This document shows, piece by piece, positions 11,692 to 24,600 of a stretch of DNA of 64,000 nt. The position numbers and the translations under genes were made by a program. The DNA is from Norana najaformis (Eukaryota; Annelida; Clitellata; Crassiclitellata; Hormogastridae). The notes below the pieces were generated by a model that made no database searches, was not told the origin of the DNA, and worked only from the letters and a program-made list of their open reading frames with translations. The first letter of the stretch is position 1. Every line of letters starts with the position of its first letter. Location: assembly GCA_964023275.1 (NCBI GenBank), contig OZ029915.1, positions 34,158,573-34,222,572 of the forward strand. The letters are read 5' to 3'.

Positions 11692-14600
11692 ATGTACAGT
11701 TCAATCATTCTTCTTATTTTTGGTCTACGTTTCATGATCGCCTTCCATATTAGTTGCCAACCCTTCCACACCCGCTTGCCCTACATTGTTCCTACAGCCA
11801 AACATTCTTACTGCGCCCAATTTGGCACAACGACTATGCAGTATGGGCGTATGTGTTTTATTCCTTTATCGTTCTTCCTAACTTCATCTCTCAGGCGACC
11901 ACCACAGCACCTCACCCGCCATACCATCTTCAACATACTAATCCTGCTTTCCGGGGACATCCACCCAAATCCTGGCCCACTGGATTTTTATTCATGTCCT
12001 CCTCCCTCACCTCCTACCTATCCTCCTCCTTCCAGAATTTCTTCCTCCAACATCCTCGACAATGCTCAAAATACTGACAACAGCCGCTTCTTACTTTGCA
12101 CGCTAAATATCCGTTCATTACTACATCCTGCACATTCACAAGAAATCAGTGATATAGCCCTCTCTTCTCACCCGCCTGACATATTTGCCTTATCTGAAAC
12201 CTGGTTTAATTTAAACACCACTCTTGCTCAGTATGAAGACTGTATTCCTCCTGGCTACCATCTTTACAGTACACCTCGTCCCTGCAAACCATCTAGCCCT
12301 TCTCATAAAAATCCAACTGGAGGTGGTATTGCCTTTCTCACCCGAGAACCTGCCACAGTTTTAGACTCACCTGGTTACTGTTTCCACTCTTTTGAATGTG
12401 CATCAGTTACGCTTAAACTTCCTCACACAAATCTGACTATCTTTAATGTATATCGCCCTCCATCCTCCTCTTCATATTCAAGTCCTCCATCGGTCTTCCT
12501 GAAAGAATTTACCACCCTCCTCTCTACTGCCGCCACTACACCTCATGAATTTCTGATTACAGGTGACTTCAATATACATGTCGATAACCCCTCTGACACA
12601 TTTGCTTCTGAATTCCTCACCCTATTGTCCTCAACTAATCTGGTTCAACATGTCAAATTCCCCACCCACATTCACAATCACACACTTGACCTTATTATCA
12701 CATCATCATTCTCCACTCTATCACCTGATATGTCTTTCTCTTTTGACACGCCATCTGATCATTACCCCATCTTTACATATCTTAACATTCTTCCGACACC
12801 ACGTCCTGATCCTGTCTTTCATTCTTTTCGTCGCATCAGTTCAATAAATATTGAAGCCTTCATACAAGATATTTCCTGTTCTGACCTCGTTTTAAATCCA
12901 CCCTCCTCCCTGGATGACCTTCTCTCTTCCTATAACACCACTCTTTCCACTATCCTTGACAAGCATGCTCCTATTATTATCAAATCCAGTTCTCACTCTA
13001 ACAATCCTTGGTTCAACTCCTATCTCCAGGCCTTCAAATCTTTCCGGCGACGCCTTGAGCGTGCCTACAAACGCACCAGGGATCCTGAACTTCTCTCTGC
13101 CCTTAAATCTGCCACAAATAAATACCATCGCCTTCTTACTGCAGCTAAACAGAGATTTTACTCCTCACTAGTTCGTGCTCGATCCTCTAGCCCTCGCCTT
13201 CTCTGGAAAACCATTAATCAACTCCTCCATCGGAACTCATCTAGCCCACTTCCAAATTCTCTTCCGTCTTCTTCAATAGCCGACTCGTTCTGTTCTTTCT
13301 TTTCGAACAAAATTAGTACCCTCCGTCTCTCTCTTCAATCTCTACTTTCCAAAACCTCCAACAATCCAGCTGCTGATGCTCCCTCTTCCACCTATGACAG
13401 CCCACCTTCCCCACCTCGATCCTCATTTTCTGCTTTTCAACCTACATCAGAGACCGAAATACTAAATCTGCTAAAATCTCTCCCAAACAAACAGTGTGAA
13501 CTTGACCCTATACCTACCTCCTTATTGAAAGACTGTGCATCTGTCCTTGTTCCAATTATTACCAAAATAGTTAACCTCTCCCTCTCTACTGGAAATTTTC
13601 CCCTTCTTTTTAAACACTCTCTTGTTACCCCTCTTCTCAAGAAATCATCTCTCGACAAGGAAATCCTTTCTAACTACCGGCCTGTTTCTAACCTGACTTT
13701 CATCTCCAAATTAACTGAACGGATTGTCCTCTCTCGAATCAATAACTATTTAGCTTCTAACTCACTCATTAACCCACACCAGTCTGGTTTTACTAAACGC
13801 CACTCAACCGAAACTCTGCTGACATCTCTCTACAACAAGCTTGTTTCTGCCATTTCTCATCAACAGGTTACTTGCCTCTGTCTCCTTGATATCTCTGCAG
13901 CCTTCGACACCATAGATCACAATATCTTACTCCACCGACTTTCAACCTGGTTTGGTTTTGCTGACACTGCTCTCCTATGGATACAGTCTTATCTCTCCTC
14001 CCGCTCTTTCTCTGTTAAAACTTCGGAAGCCTCTTCTAAGTCATGCCCTCTCACTTGCGGAGTTCCACAAGGCTCCGTTCTTGGACCTCTTCTGTTTATC
14101 CTCTACACTACCCCACTCAGTTCACTCATTAAAGCATCCTCCGTTGACCATCACCTCTATGCTGATGACACCCAACTATTCATCTCTTTCTCTCCAAATT
14201 GTTTCAATGAATCTACAGATCATATTCTTTGTGTGGTTAAACAAATCTCCTCTTGGATGACATCTAATCTCTTATGCCTGAACCCATCTAAAACTGAATT
14301 CATACTTATCGGCCTACGTGACCAGCTCAAGAAAATTCCTGACCCCTCTATCTCCCTCAGCCTGGACTCTGCCTCCACCCACACCTTTAATACTAACTCT
14401 TCTGTCCGTAATTTAGGTGTTATTTTCGACCAGAACCTTACTTTTTCTGATCATATCACCCATCTTTCCCGCTCTTGCTTTATGCATATCCGCGACCTTC
14501 GCAGAATCCGTCCTATGCTTGACTTCAAAACCGCATCTATCATTGCCACATCCATAGTCCATGCAAAACTTGACTACTGCAATTCACTTTTCCTCAATAT

Positions 14601-15237
14601 TGACACAACCCAGATAAATCGCCTACAAGCTATCCAGAATGCTCTCGCACGTGCTGTCACCAAAACCCCCAAACACCATCACATCACCCCTGTTCTCAAA
14701 TCACTGCACTGGCTTAAAATACCAGAACGAATAGAGTACAAAGTCTTATCCCTCACCTACAACACACTTCAATCCTCCCAACCCTCCTATCTTCGTCAAT
14801 TATTTACTATCCAACCACTCCGTTCAACCCGCTCCTCATCTGTCCTAACACTTCTTCGCCCTCCCGTCACCTCATCCTTAAAATTTGGAAATCGCTCGAT
14901 AGCCATAGCTGCCCCACCCCTTTGGGGTGGGGCAGAATTGCAGAATTGCGACAGTTGTCTGGTCAATCACACGAACTCACCAACATTTCACCTCTTTCAG
15001 TTTCTGCGCAGGTCTTTCACTCAAGACTGAAAACACTTCTTTTCCAGAAATCTTATCCTGATTCTTCCTCTTCCTCTTATCTCTCTTCTCGCTTCAATTT
15101 CAAACATCATCCACCGTAGCCGTCCGACTGTCTGAGTGCCTGACTCCTGGATCTTGACCCTTTTGCCTATCGATTTTGTTTTGACTGAGCGCCTGTGAAT
15201 AAGCTGGTTCCCGCAACTTAGCTTTCGTTGAGCGCTA
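11692..15237 (+). mobile_element. Near-full-length CR1/L2-type LINE: 2A-like peptide, APE endonuclease, reverse transcriptase
   Basis: One ORF (ATG 11692 to TGA 15030, 1112 residues) encodes a hydrophobic N-terminus, a 2A-like GDIHPNPGP (residues 88-96), then an AP-type endonuclease. Endonuclease blocks are LNIRSLL, FALSETW, LITGDFNIH (from about 288), HTLDLII and SDH (355-357). Next comes reverse transcriptase with LSNYRPVSNL, LLDISAAFDTIDHN, CGVPQGSVLGPLLF and LYADDTQLF (YADD at 823-826). The family is inferred as CR1/L2-like from motif spacing and the 2A position. The final residues are frameshifted: after a perfect hairpin at 14911-14933, the expected C-terminus (SRLKTLLFQKSYP) continues in another frame to 15119. 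The non-coding 3' end is shared with fragments at 7600-7826 and 9158-9600. The coordinates cover ORF plus 3' end; the 5' boundary is unknown. Confidence 0.93.
11953..11979 (+). other. 2A-like ribosome-skipping peptide GDIHPNPGP in the LINE ORF
   Basis: The nine codons encode GDIHPNPGP, preceded by the hydrophobic run NILILLS. Canonical 2A is D(V/I)ExNPGP; here the Glu position is His. Several APE-type LINE clades are known to carry such a peptide near the ORF N-terminus. If active, skipping between G95 and P96 would release a 95-residue leader. Activity with His at this position is not established here. Confidence 0.75.
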
Positions 15238-15672
15238 CCTCATACGTCCTCTTGAAACTACGCTTAGAAAGTGTTATTTGAACATATGTAGATCTTATAT
15301 ACGAATACCAATAGTTCTGCTGAAAGTTGTATACGCACATGAAACAATCGGCCTGAAGTAGACGAATCCCACAGTATTGTCATTCGATACACAGCTGGGC
15401 CCCTCAGCAGACTGTTTACATCATCGTAATATATTCTACACGCTCAAAATCAATTGTCCATTTCAACAAGCGACCTAAATTATCAAATGATGCGAGATAG
15501 GTCGTCTTTCGAGTGAGGTCTTTCTTGTCAAGTGAGGATCTCAGACGCCATGCACTGCAGGATGGGCAGACAATCCGTTGCTAATAAAGAACCGCAAATA
15601 AACAACCAAGAGCAGAATAGTTAGAGATTAGAAGAGTCTTCGGAAGAGTTGTCGTCGTCGTCGTCGTGTGCG
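15238..15672 (-). other. Probable 3' UTR / downstream flank of the lectin-like gene
   Basis: This lies between the LINE 3' end and the stop codon of the minus-strand gene. A short GTC repeat (15651-15668) sits directly after the stop codon in transcript orientation. No clear AATAAA on the minus strand was found. Confidence 0.4.
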
Positions 15673-18600
15673 TCACTCGTAGACCATGACTTCGCACAGG
15701 ATGGCCCCGAACAGTCGGCTGTAGCGGTTGGGGACCCCTGAAGCCTCGATGTAGACGTACCGTCCTTTCATAGGGCGCGAGCAGGCGATGTGAAGCCTCG
15801 GCTTGAACAGGGCGTCGTTGAGTCTCGTCAGGTAACCACACGTGTTGTCCGGGTTGTCGATCTCCTCTTTGCCTCCGCGGTTGTTCACGTAGACGGTCAG
15901 TCGGTCCAGGTTGTGCATGTAGTCTTGCTGAGTGCTACGAGAGTCTGGCAGCAAAACAAACAGGTCTGCTCTTAGTTAGGTTGCTGAGAACAGCCACGAT
16001 AATGAATCCCAAAAAAAGTAACACAAAAGCTACGATACCGCGACAATAATCAGTATTTATCCTTTTCAGTTCAGGGTTATATTTATAAGAGGTAGCCTAC
16101 TATGCAAATTACTGAAATGGTAGAAAGAACTAATACCTATATGCTGGCTGCTTTAGTCGACAGCAAGTTGGTCAAATTCAGGTGCACAAAACAAACCTTT
16201 CTTTTAGCTTAAACGCATTTTCTATAAATTATCAAATGTCCTACAGAGTAATCGAGCATTATTCCTCTACATACAAACTTGTTCTTTCAAAACTTGAATA
16301 TGAGTACTGTCCTACTTTAAAAGTCGCTATAGAAATACCTACACATCCATCCATCCATCCATCCATCCATCCATCCATCCATCCATCCATCCATCCATCC
16401 ATCCATCCATCCATCCATCCATCCATCCATCCATCCATCCATACAGCCATCCATACATAAGCCTATATATATATATATATAATCAGAGCATAGCATTGCA
16501 TAATTTTAGGCACTGAACACGGGCCAGATGTATGCGCACCCTTTTGCTTGGCCATCCAGGTCAAGATGACGACTCCGGAGATGTCCGCCTTGCGACCCAG
16601 GTCGACCATCCAGACAGGCTTCTCAACGTAGAAGTTGTCTAGAATGGTGCAGCTGTGCGTAGTGTGGTCCGACTCTCCGTCGACCGCCCGACCCGCATGG
16701 CCGTGGATCCACTGGTTCTGAATGTGGCGCTTGATCTGCGTTCGGCGACTATTGATGAACGACTCCTTCTTGAAAGCGAGATTCTCAACTGCAAGAAAGG
16801 AGTCCATGCGCTTTTAAGTCAAAGAACATGCATAGAACTTTCATTGTCTCTGTTATCTCACCACGTCTAAATGTATACTTCGAGACGACGATTTGCCTTC
16901 GACCGCCGCGTGCCTTTCCAGAGTCTGTGCATAAATTCCTGGTAGTTAAGAACTTGAAACTTCCTACGTAAATTCTTTCAGTTATCTCGCGAGGCCCATC
17001 CGCATCCGCATCCGCATACGTCAAGATGGCACCGTGGCTAAGGCCTTCGCAGTTTTTTAGCCATACCTTTTTCAAAGATTCTGTTTTGAAATTCCACCAA
17101 ATCTTCGCAGTTAAGGCCCAATTTTTTCATAGATTCCACCGGTAAAGAATTTACATTTGATAAACTGGCGGGTGATAAATTTCTGCATAGCAATAATACC
17201 ATTATTTGTTATTTTACATCTCAATTGCAACGTCTTTGTTTTAAAACAAGTGCGACGTAGCAATCTATCAAAACCGTTCTCATTATGTTGCTACCTATAA
17301 AGTTCTATTTCTTCGATACACAATTTGACTGAATGCGGCGACGAATAATGAAAATGAAACGAACCACCGTGAGAACTAATGAAAATAATCAGTCCTATAT
17401 TGATAATTTGTACTTTTCGACTTTCAGCGTATCTATAATAATCGTCGTAAAAAGACAGTCACAGTTGCAATGTAATCGATACTGATACGTCACTGGTCAA
17501 CATAGAAATCGTTACTGACTGGAAAAGGCCCTAATGTGTAGCATCTTGGTGTGCTGAACACGAATATAACCATAAAAAATTTTTATTGGCTCTCGTTTTG
17601 AAAATATTTCATATAGTTCATTTTTTATGTTTCACCATGTAAATTTATGCAGTAGGACTGCGACAATATCCTAAATAAGTCTAGAATGATGTAATATTCC
17701 ACCTCATTGCATAATCCCATCATGGACACATCATGCACAGTTGATTACGTCATTTTCTGATGCAATGTTAAACTACAGCCAGTCGGCTGCTGACGTAAGA
17801 TGACGTCAGCAGTGTACTATATAAAGCGAGTCGGAACGGTTGAGCATTTACAATATTACAGACTTTGTGCGAGACAGTTTAAGTTACTGTTTTATAAAAC
17901 TATTATTACTTTATCCATTTAGATACAATACAGAACAGTAATGCCTCGGAAGTGCGTAAATACTGTGGACAACTTTTGTTACATTTGTGGGGAAGTGACA
18001 TTTGCCAACCAGAAGAAAAGTATCACTTATCAAGTCAAGAAGGCATATCATGCTTACTTCGAATGCAAGGTTGGTGACCAAGACAAGCCATGGGCCCCGC
18101 ATATATGCTGTGCTACATGTACAACACAGCTTTCACATTGGTTGAATGGCAAAAGACCATCAATGCCGTTTGCAGTTCCCATGGTGTGGAGAGAGCAAAG
18201 CAACCACGTAGATGACTGTTACTTCTGCTTGGTTCCTCCTCTTTCCGGTGGAATAACGAAGCAAAAGAAGTCGACAATAGTCTACCCAAACATTCCGTCA
18301 GCATTGAGACCAGTTCCACATGGTGATGGACTTCCTATTCCAGAACCTCCAGCAGAATATATTTTCCTTGATTCATCTGATGAGGACAAGGGTGAGCCGA
18401 CATGTTCTTCTCCTGGTCCGTCAGCGTGCAGTGATCCCGATTTTCACTATGGTGCATCATCAACCCCACACAGAATAACACAGGAAGAACTAAATGACCT
18501 TGTTCGTGATTTGGACTTATCCAAAAACAAGGCAGAATTGCTAGGATCAAGACTCCAACAATGGAATCTTCTAGAAGAAGATGTCACAATTACTTCATAT

Positions 18601-21600
18601 AGAAAGCGCCATCAGCAGTTGGAACCTTTCTTTATGAAGGAAGGTAATATGGTTTTCTGTTCCAGTATTGACGACCTCATGAATGCCTTACAGATCATTC
18701 ATGACCCACAAGAATGGAGACTCTTTGTAGACTCTTCAACACTGAGTCTTAAGGCTGTGCTTTTGCACAATGGAAACCGTCTTCCATCTATTCCATTAGC
18801 GCATGCTGTCCACATGAAAGAGACATACGATAACCTAAAACAGCTACTGCATTCCATTGACTATAACAGGTACAAATGGCACCTGTGTGGTGATTTGAAG
18901 GTAGTTGCCATTTTAATGGGACTGCAGCAAGGATATACAAAATATATGTGTTTCTTGTGTGAGTGGGATAGCCGAGCAAGAGAGTTGCACTACGTGCGGA
19001 AGGAATGGACTCCCAGACAAAACATGGCAGTTGGACAGAAGAATATCCAGCACCCAGCTCTGGTCGAGGCTCACAAAATCCTACTACCACCCCTTCACAT
19101 CAAACTAGGTTTGGTGAAGAACTTCGTGAAAGCCATGGACCGCACTTCGCCAGCTTTCCGATACCTGCATGAAAAATTCCCTCGACTCAGCGAAGCAAAG
19201 ATTAAAGAGGGAGTTTTTGTGGGTCCTCAGATTAGAGAACTCTTCAAAGATGACCGCTTCAACAACTAGCTGGAGGGTGATGCGAAACAAGCATGGAATG
19301 CTTTTCGTCTAGTGTCTACAGACTTTCTGGGGAATGTTAGGGCAGAAAACTACAAGGAACTAGTAGAAGACATGCTCAAGCAGTACCAGAAATTTCGCTG
19401 CAATATGTCTCTGAAGATGCATTTCCTTCATTCCCATCTGGATTTCTTCCCTGACAACTGTGGTATGGTTAGTGACGAACATGGCGAACGTTTTCATCAA
19501 GATATCGCAACAATGGAGCAAAGGTACCAGGGAAAATGGTCCACTACAATGTTGGCTGACTACTGCTGGACACTCCGCAGAGATGCTCCCGAACAGCTGT
19601 ACAAGAGACAGGACGTTCAGCGTATCTATCATAATCGTCGTAAAAAGACAGTCACAGTTGCGATGTAATCGATACTGATACTCTTCGGTCACTTACTGCA
19701 TGGTGCATAGTCATTGACTTTCATAAATCCCGGAAGGCATTCCCCTGTAAATAAAATCAACAACAGCATTAGCACCAAAGTGACTGATTGTTTTTGAATT
19801 TCAAAGTGTTTGATTGTTTTTGAATTTCAACTGGTGATAAAACCAGCTAATAAATCTGACGACGGTGTTTCAATTTTCAGTGGCAGGCAGTTGGCCTAAC
19901 AGTAGGCCTACAAATGATCAGTACCTCCATTAGACGTTACAGATCGCAACCGATGGAGCAAGAAAAGATAAGAATAATGGCAAGATTAGCTTTGATCGAT
20001 AAACTACTCGCACGATGATAGGTTGATACGTTGATATTGACACTATAAATTAAACCGCGATAGGTGGATCTGATTCAAATAGGGGTCATCCCACCATCTG
20101 TCTCAGATAATAGCTTTAATCTTTTTTCTGCTTGGACAAGTTTGTTCAATCGATTTGAAATTGTTTCGGACCAAATGAGTCTCGGATCGTCACCCTTCGT
20201 TCCATCATCCACCGATCGCGATTTCTTTAGCACATTTAGATACAATCCATGCGGTGTGTGCTTATAAAGGCCGAGTCGCAGCTAGATTTATTTTCCGTTT
20301 GAAGCCCCATTGCAATTTATACGCACTGACATATAGCACACTTGGCTGCGTTGAATGAAAGTCCACTCGGAGACCGTATGAATATGTATATCAGCATCAT
20401 TCATTAAATTACATAATAGGTCTATATAATATATTTTTAATATGCATTTAAACATATATATATATATATACATATATGTATATATATTAAAAGATATATT
20501 TAGCCTGTATAATGGATATCTTTTAGTCATTTGGAATGAAACTCGATAGCATAGGCTCTTAAAACGTCGTAGGATTTTGTGGTAGCACTACCTTTGCGCA
20601 ACAATAGGCTAGCTATTTACAATCTTCTACACATAGGCCTACATGCAGGCCTACATCGAATTAAGCATCGTGAATCTGGTGACCAATCACATGAGTTTTT
20701 TCATTTACTTAAGCTACAGGCCCTGCTTAGCCTACTGAGCAAATAACAAATTAAACGCATTAAGATGAGTGGCTTATTTTGGTGACTTATGTAATAGCAT
20801 GTGGCATATATTATAGAAGAATATAAGTGCATCTTAGTAAATGCCTGCATTACGTCATCTGTGAGACACGCGGATCAGCTGTAATTGCCAAATTATCTCA
20901 ATTGTGAATCGCAAATCGTTAACTCAAAAATTTCTAAAACGCTACTTAAAAGCTAAGCCCAGGCACCAGCTTATTCACGAGCGTTGCGTCATGCCAGAAG
21001 AATTGGGTGGAGACGGAGTAGTTGTGTCGGGGGAGGTTACGAATAAGCAGTTGTCTTGTATTAAAAGATTTTCCACTAATTATATTAGCCTATTGGAGAA
21101 GCATCTTTGAATGAATTCTTGAAAATTACGGTCGATGCCGCCCAATCTAGGCTTGAGATCTGATTCTGGATCACTTCATACCAAGCTAAAGGGACTGTTC
21201 TCCTCTCTTCTTTATGGTCTAGATAGATGCCGATAAGTGTTATTAAAAGCATAAGTGCGTTTCTTGAAGCTGCAGACCTATGTAGGGACATCCTAGAATA
21301 CCGGCCCTCATGCTGATGTGGCGATTCCACGTCGTCGGATGAAACCGAACGTAACGAGCGACAAACGGATTGCTCAGGAAGTGGTAACGTTCGAGGTCCT
21401 TGTCCACATTTCCTCCGAATTCCTATCAACAGCACGAATCATTCAACTATCGCCAATGCAATTTCAGGGCAGGTAAACGGACTTGCAAGCTCATAAACGG
21501 ACAGAAAGATATAGAAAAAGACGTAAATAGACATGAAAGACATGAGGTAATTCGTCATTTCTGAAATAAGACAAGGACTGTCCTCTATCAGCTTCTATTT

Positions 21601-24600
21601 CAGCTTATAAAGTAATATGCGGCGGCTTATTGGTGCAGCTTATTCCTCCCATTGATAAAGCATCGAGCCTTCTTTAGAGATACCATTGTGAAAAGACCTT
21701 GAGCAAGTCCTTGGTTAATTACAGATGGTGTAATCAGTAGGTTGTGGCGCTGTATAATTATAATAAACATAAAAAAGTTGACAAAAGTTAACATACAGTT
21801 TCGAAAAATGCCATTAAAAGGGCAACTTAGAAATAATAGTATCGATTCTAATTAATTGTAACGAATTATTTTTTACTTTGGTGTTCTGGCCGTTTTCCAC
21901 ATAGAAATGCCAGTTTCTGGTGTCGTTGCTGTATGAGATGCGAAACTTGGTCACCCAGTGTTTCTTGGAACCGTCGCCTCTTCCTCTTGTCACGAGACCA
22001 GTCACCAGAGTCGGAGGTCCGATGTCAAACTGCAACCACTGATCGGCTGCAGAAACAAACACAGCTGTCAATCAAATCTCGCCGAGCTCAGTATACGTCT
22101 TTTATGACTTTGGTATAATCTAAGACAATGAATGGGTCCTAGAGACGGCAGGAATAGAAAGGAGTCTGCTCGGATCAATCAAAAAGAGGAAGCTTTCATA
22201 CTTCGGGCATGTGCTGCAAAAGAGTAAAGAAAGAAATCATCCAAGGCACAATTACTGGATCCCGAGCTCGAGGAAGACCCAAGGTGATATGGATCGGTAA
22301 CATAAAGTCGTGGATTGAATTAACCTTCGACCAGTTATTAAGGAGAGAAGGGACAGAAGCAGATGGCACAAAACTATGTGTGGTGCAGCCAATCCTCGGC
22401 TAGGAGGACGGTTGAAGACAAGACTAGACAATACCTAACCATAGTGTTCAATATTAATTTAACATTGGCCAGTGAGCCTCTTCAGTGGAATAATATTTAG
22501 GCCTACGTATAACATCTTTACAATTGCTCGACCATGTTGAACCATCGCACGTTTAAAGGCAGCGGAAGTTTGGTGATGCCTCATATTAGTAAATGATAGC
22601 AGTAGAATTAGTGTGCAGAACCTCTTAATAGCTATTGCTTAATGCTTATAACAGTAAACGAATGTCTTCCACGGAGAAGACGAAAGCCCGCCAGGTCGAC
22701 CAGGACAGACTAATTTCCACCTTGGCATCGTCCGTAAATGACTCCTAATAAAACCCGCACAGTCTTTTAAGAACTAGCGCTACATAAAATGCATTGCGTC
22801 GAGAAAAAATGAATCCTTAGACAAACTCCATTAACCTGGACAAAAGTTCATCAAATTTAAAACGAAATAAAATGTTTCTTTCCTCATTTATTTGCAGTCA
22901 ACTGTTTTTCTAGAGTAAGTAGTGTTTAAGAGCGATCCGTTAAAAATGACGTCGTGTTATTACGCAATGGTTGTCGCCAAATCCACCCTATTAAAACTAT
23001 AATTATGTAGATATTCTACAGAAACACTACGATCTTTGAAATAGAACCATAGAGAGAAAAGAAAGACAATCAGACAGACAGATAAACAGACTGAGAAAAA
23101 TGCACTGAAACGGTTATATTCTGACCGTTGTTTAGCTTGGCACACCATCCCTTGTTCGTGATGATGTATCCATCGTTGGCCTGGCATGAGCTGCCGTCGT
23201 TATGTGATCTCTCCGACGATACAAGGACCTTTCCGTAAGGGGGAAGAGCGATCGGAACCTTGCAAACTGTTAACCAAGAAAACTTAAAATAGGCCTATAT
23301 GTTAACATCACCAGTAATCAACTAATTCGAAATATTTTCAAATAACCTATAAACAACCTATAAATAAGAACTTATTATAAGCACTTTTCTTATAGCACTT
23401 TTTATAAAAAATTAAAAACGTTTCTTGTAAGCACTTTTCACAAACACTTTTCTTATAAGTACTTTTCTTATAGCATTTTTCACAAACACTTTTCTTATAA
23501 GTACTTCGTCGTTTTGACATCTTTTCTAAATCAATTTCGTTCAACCGTCGTCTAAAAACCCTTGTTGATATTCATTGTTTTTGTGCAGTCAGTTGATATT
23601 TAACCATGGGTGGCGTGCTAGCTCAGTTGTGGCTTACATGTGTTCCCCGAGGTTTGAATCCGGGATTTTTATATGGAACTGCCACTTATGCATCTCTAAC
23701 CATTCCCCGCGTTAATCAGCTACAGTATGTTTTAAATGCTGCGGTTAGACTGGAATGCGGAAGATTCTTCGCTCTGCTTGCATGGTGACCCGGTTTAAGT
23801 CCCACCAGCCCGAAAGTCCACGATTCAGCAGAGAAGCTTCGTTGTGATTGGCCCTTCTTTTTGGAGTAAGTTGCCTAGCAACATACGAAATGAACACCTT
23901 GGCCTCTTTTGACCTCTTTCCTTGTTGTCAGATCGGGAGCGCCTCTGATGAGATTCAATTGGCGCTATATAAATTTGTATTTACAGTTACAGCTGCAAAA
24001 TAACTGACCGTTGAGTATAGAAAGAAAATGCCTGGGCTTGATATAAAAGATTCTTCAGCCATGTGGGACCGCCCCTTTTAAGTGTATGACTTATGTGAGA
24101 GACACACCAGAATAGCGTGAGTGCCTTAAACATACCAATTAGACTGACTGGGATGCATCATTTATGTGATGCTCTCATTTAGTAAGATTGTACATAATTC
24201 TAAGTATGATAATTGTGGATATCCACAGTGGCGTTGAGTTGTGCCCTGTAGTTAGTTACCTTGGCAACCAATTATTTCAACGCGCATGCTCGGATGCCGA
24301 TGCCACTGGTAGGTGTGAAACTTGACATAACGTGTAATGATGGCATCATCCAGGTAGGCATGTTTGACCGAATAGGAATCGGAGTTGCCTTCAAATATCT
24401 AAAACACAAATAACATCTAAATAGTAAATAGTAGTTTACATGAGTTCAGTTAAAGGTAATCAGAGGTATGGGTCGACCAACTTCTGTCTACTTACTGCCA
24501 CACACGAGAAATCTATCGAAGGCTAATCATGGTCTCTGGATGACACGACAGAGCAGCTCGATGTTGAGGTCGTCGTGTTTTGCTCGTAGCAAAATGGGAA

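Noticed and set aside
16182..16460. Repetitive open frames on both strands (HPSI and DGWM repeats)
   Set aside because: They are translations of the (CATC)n microsatellite.
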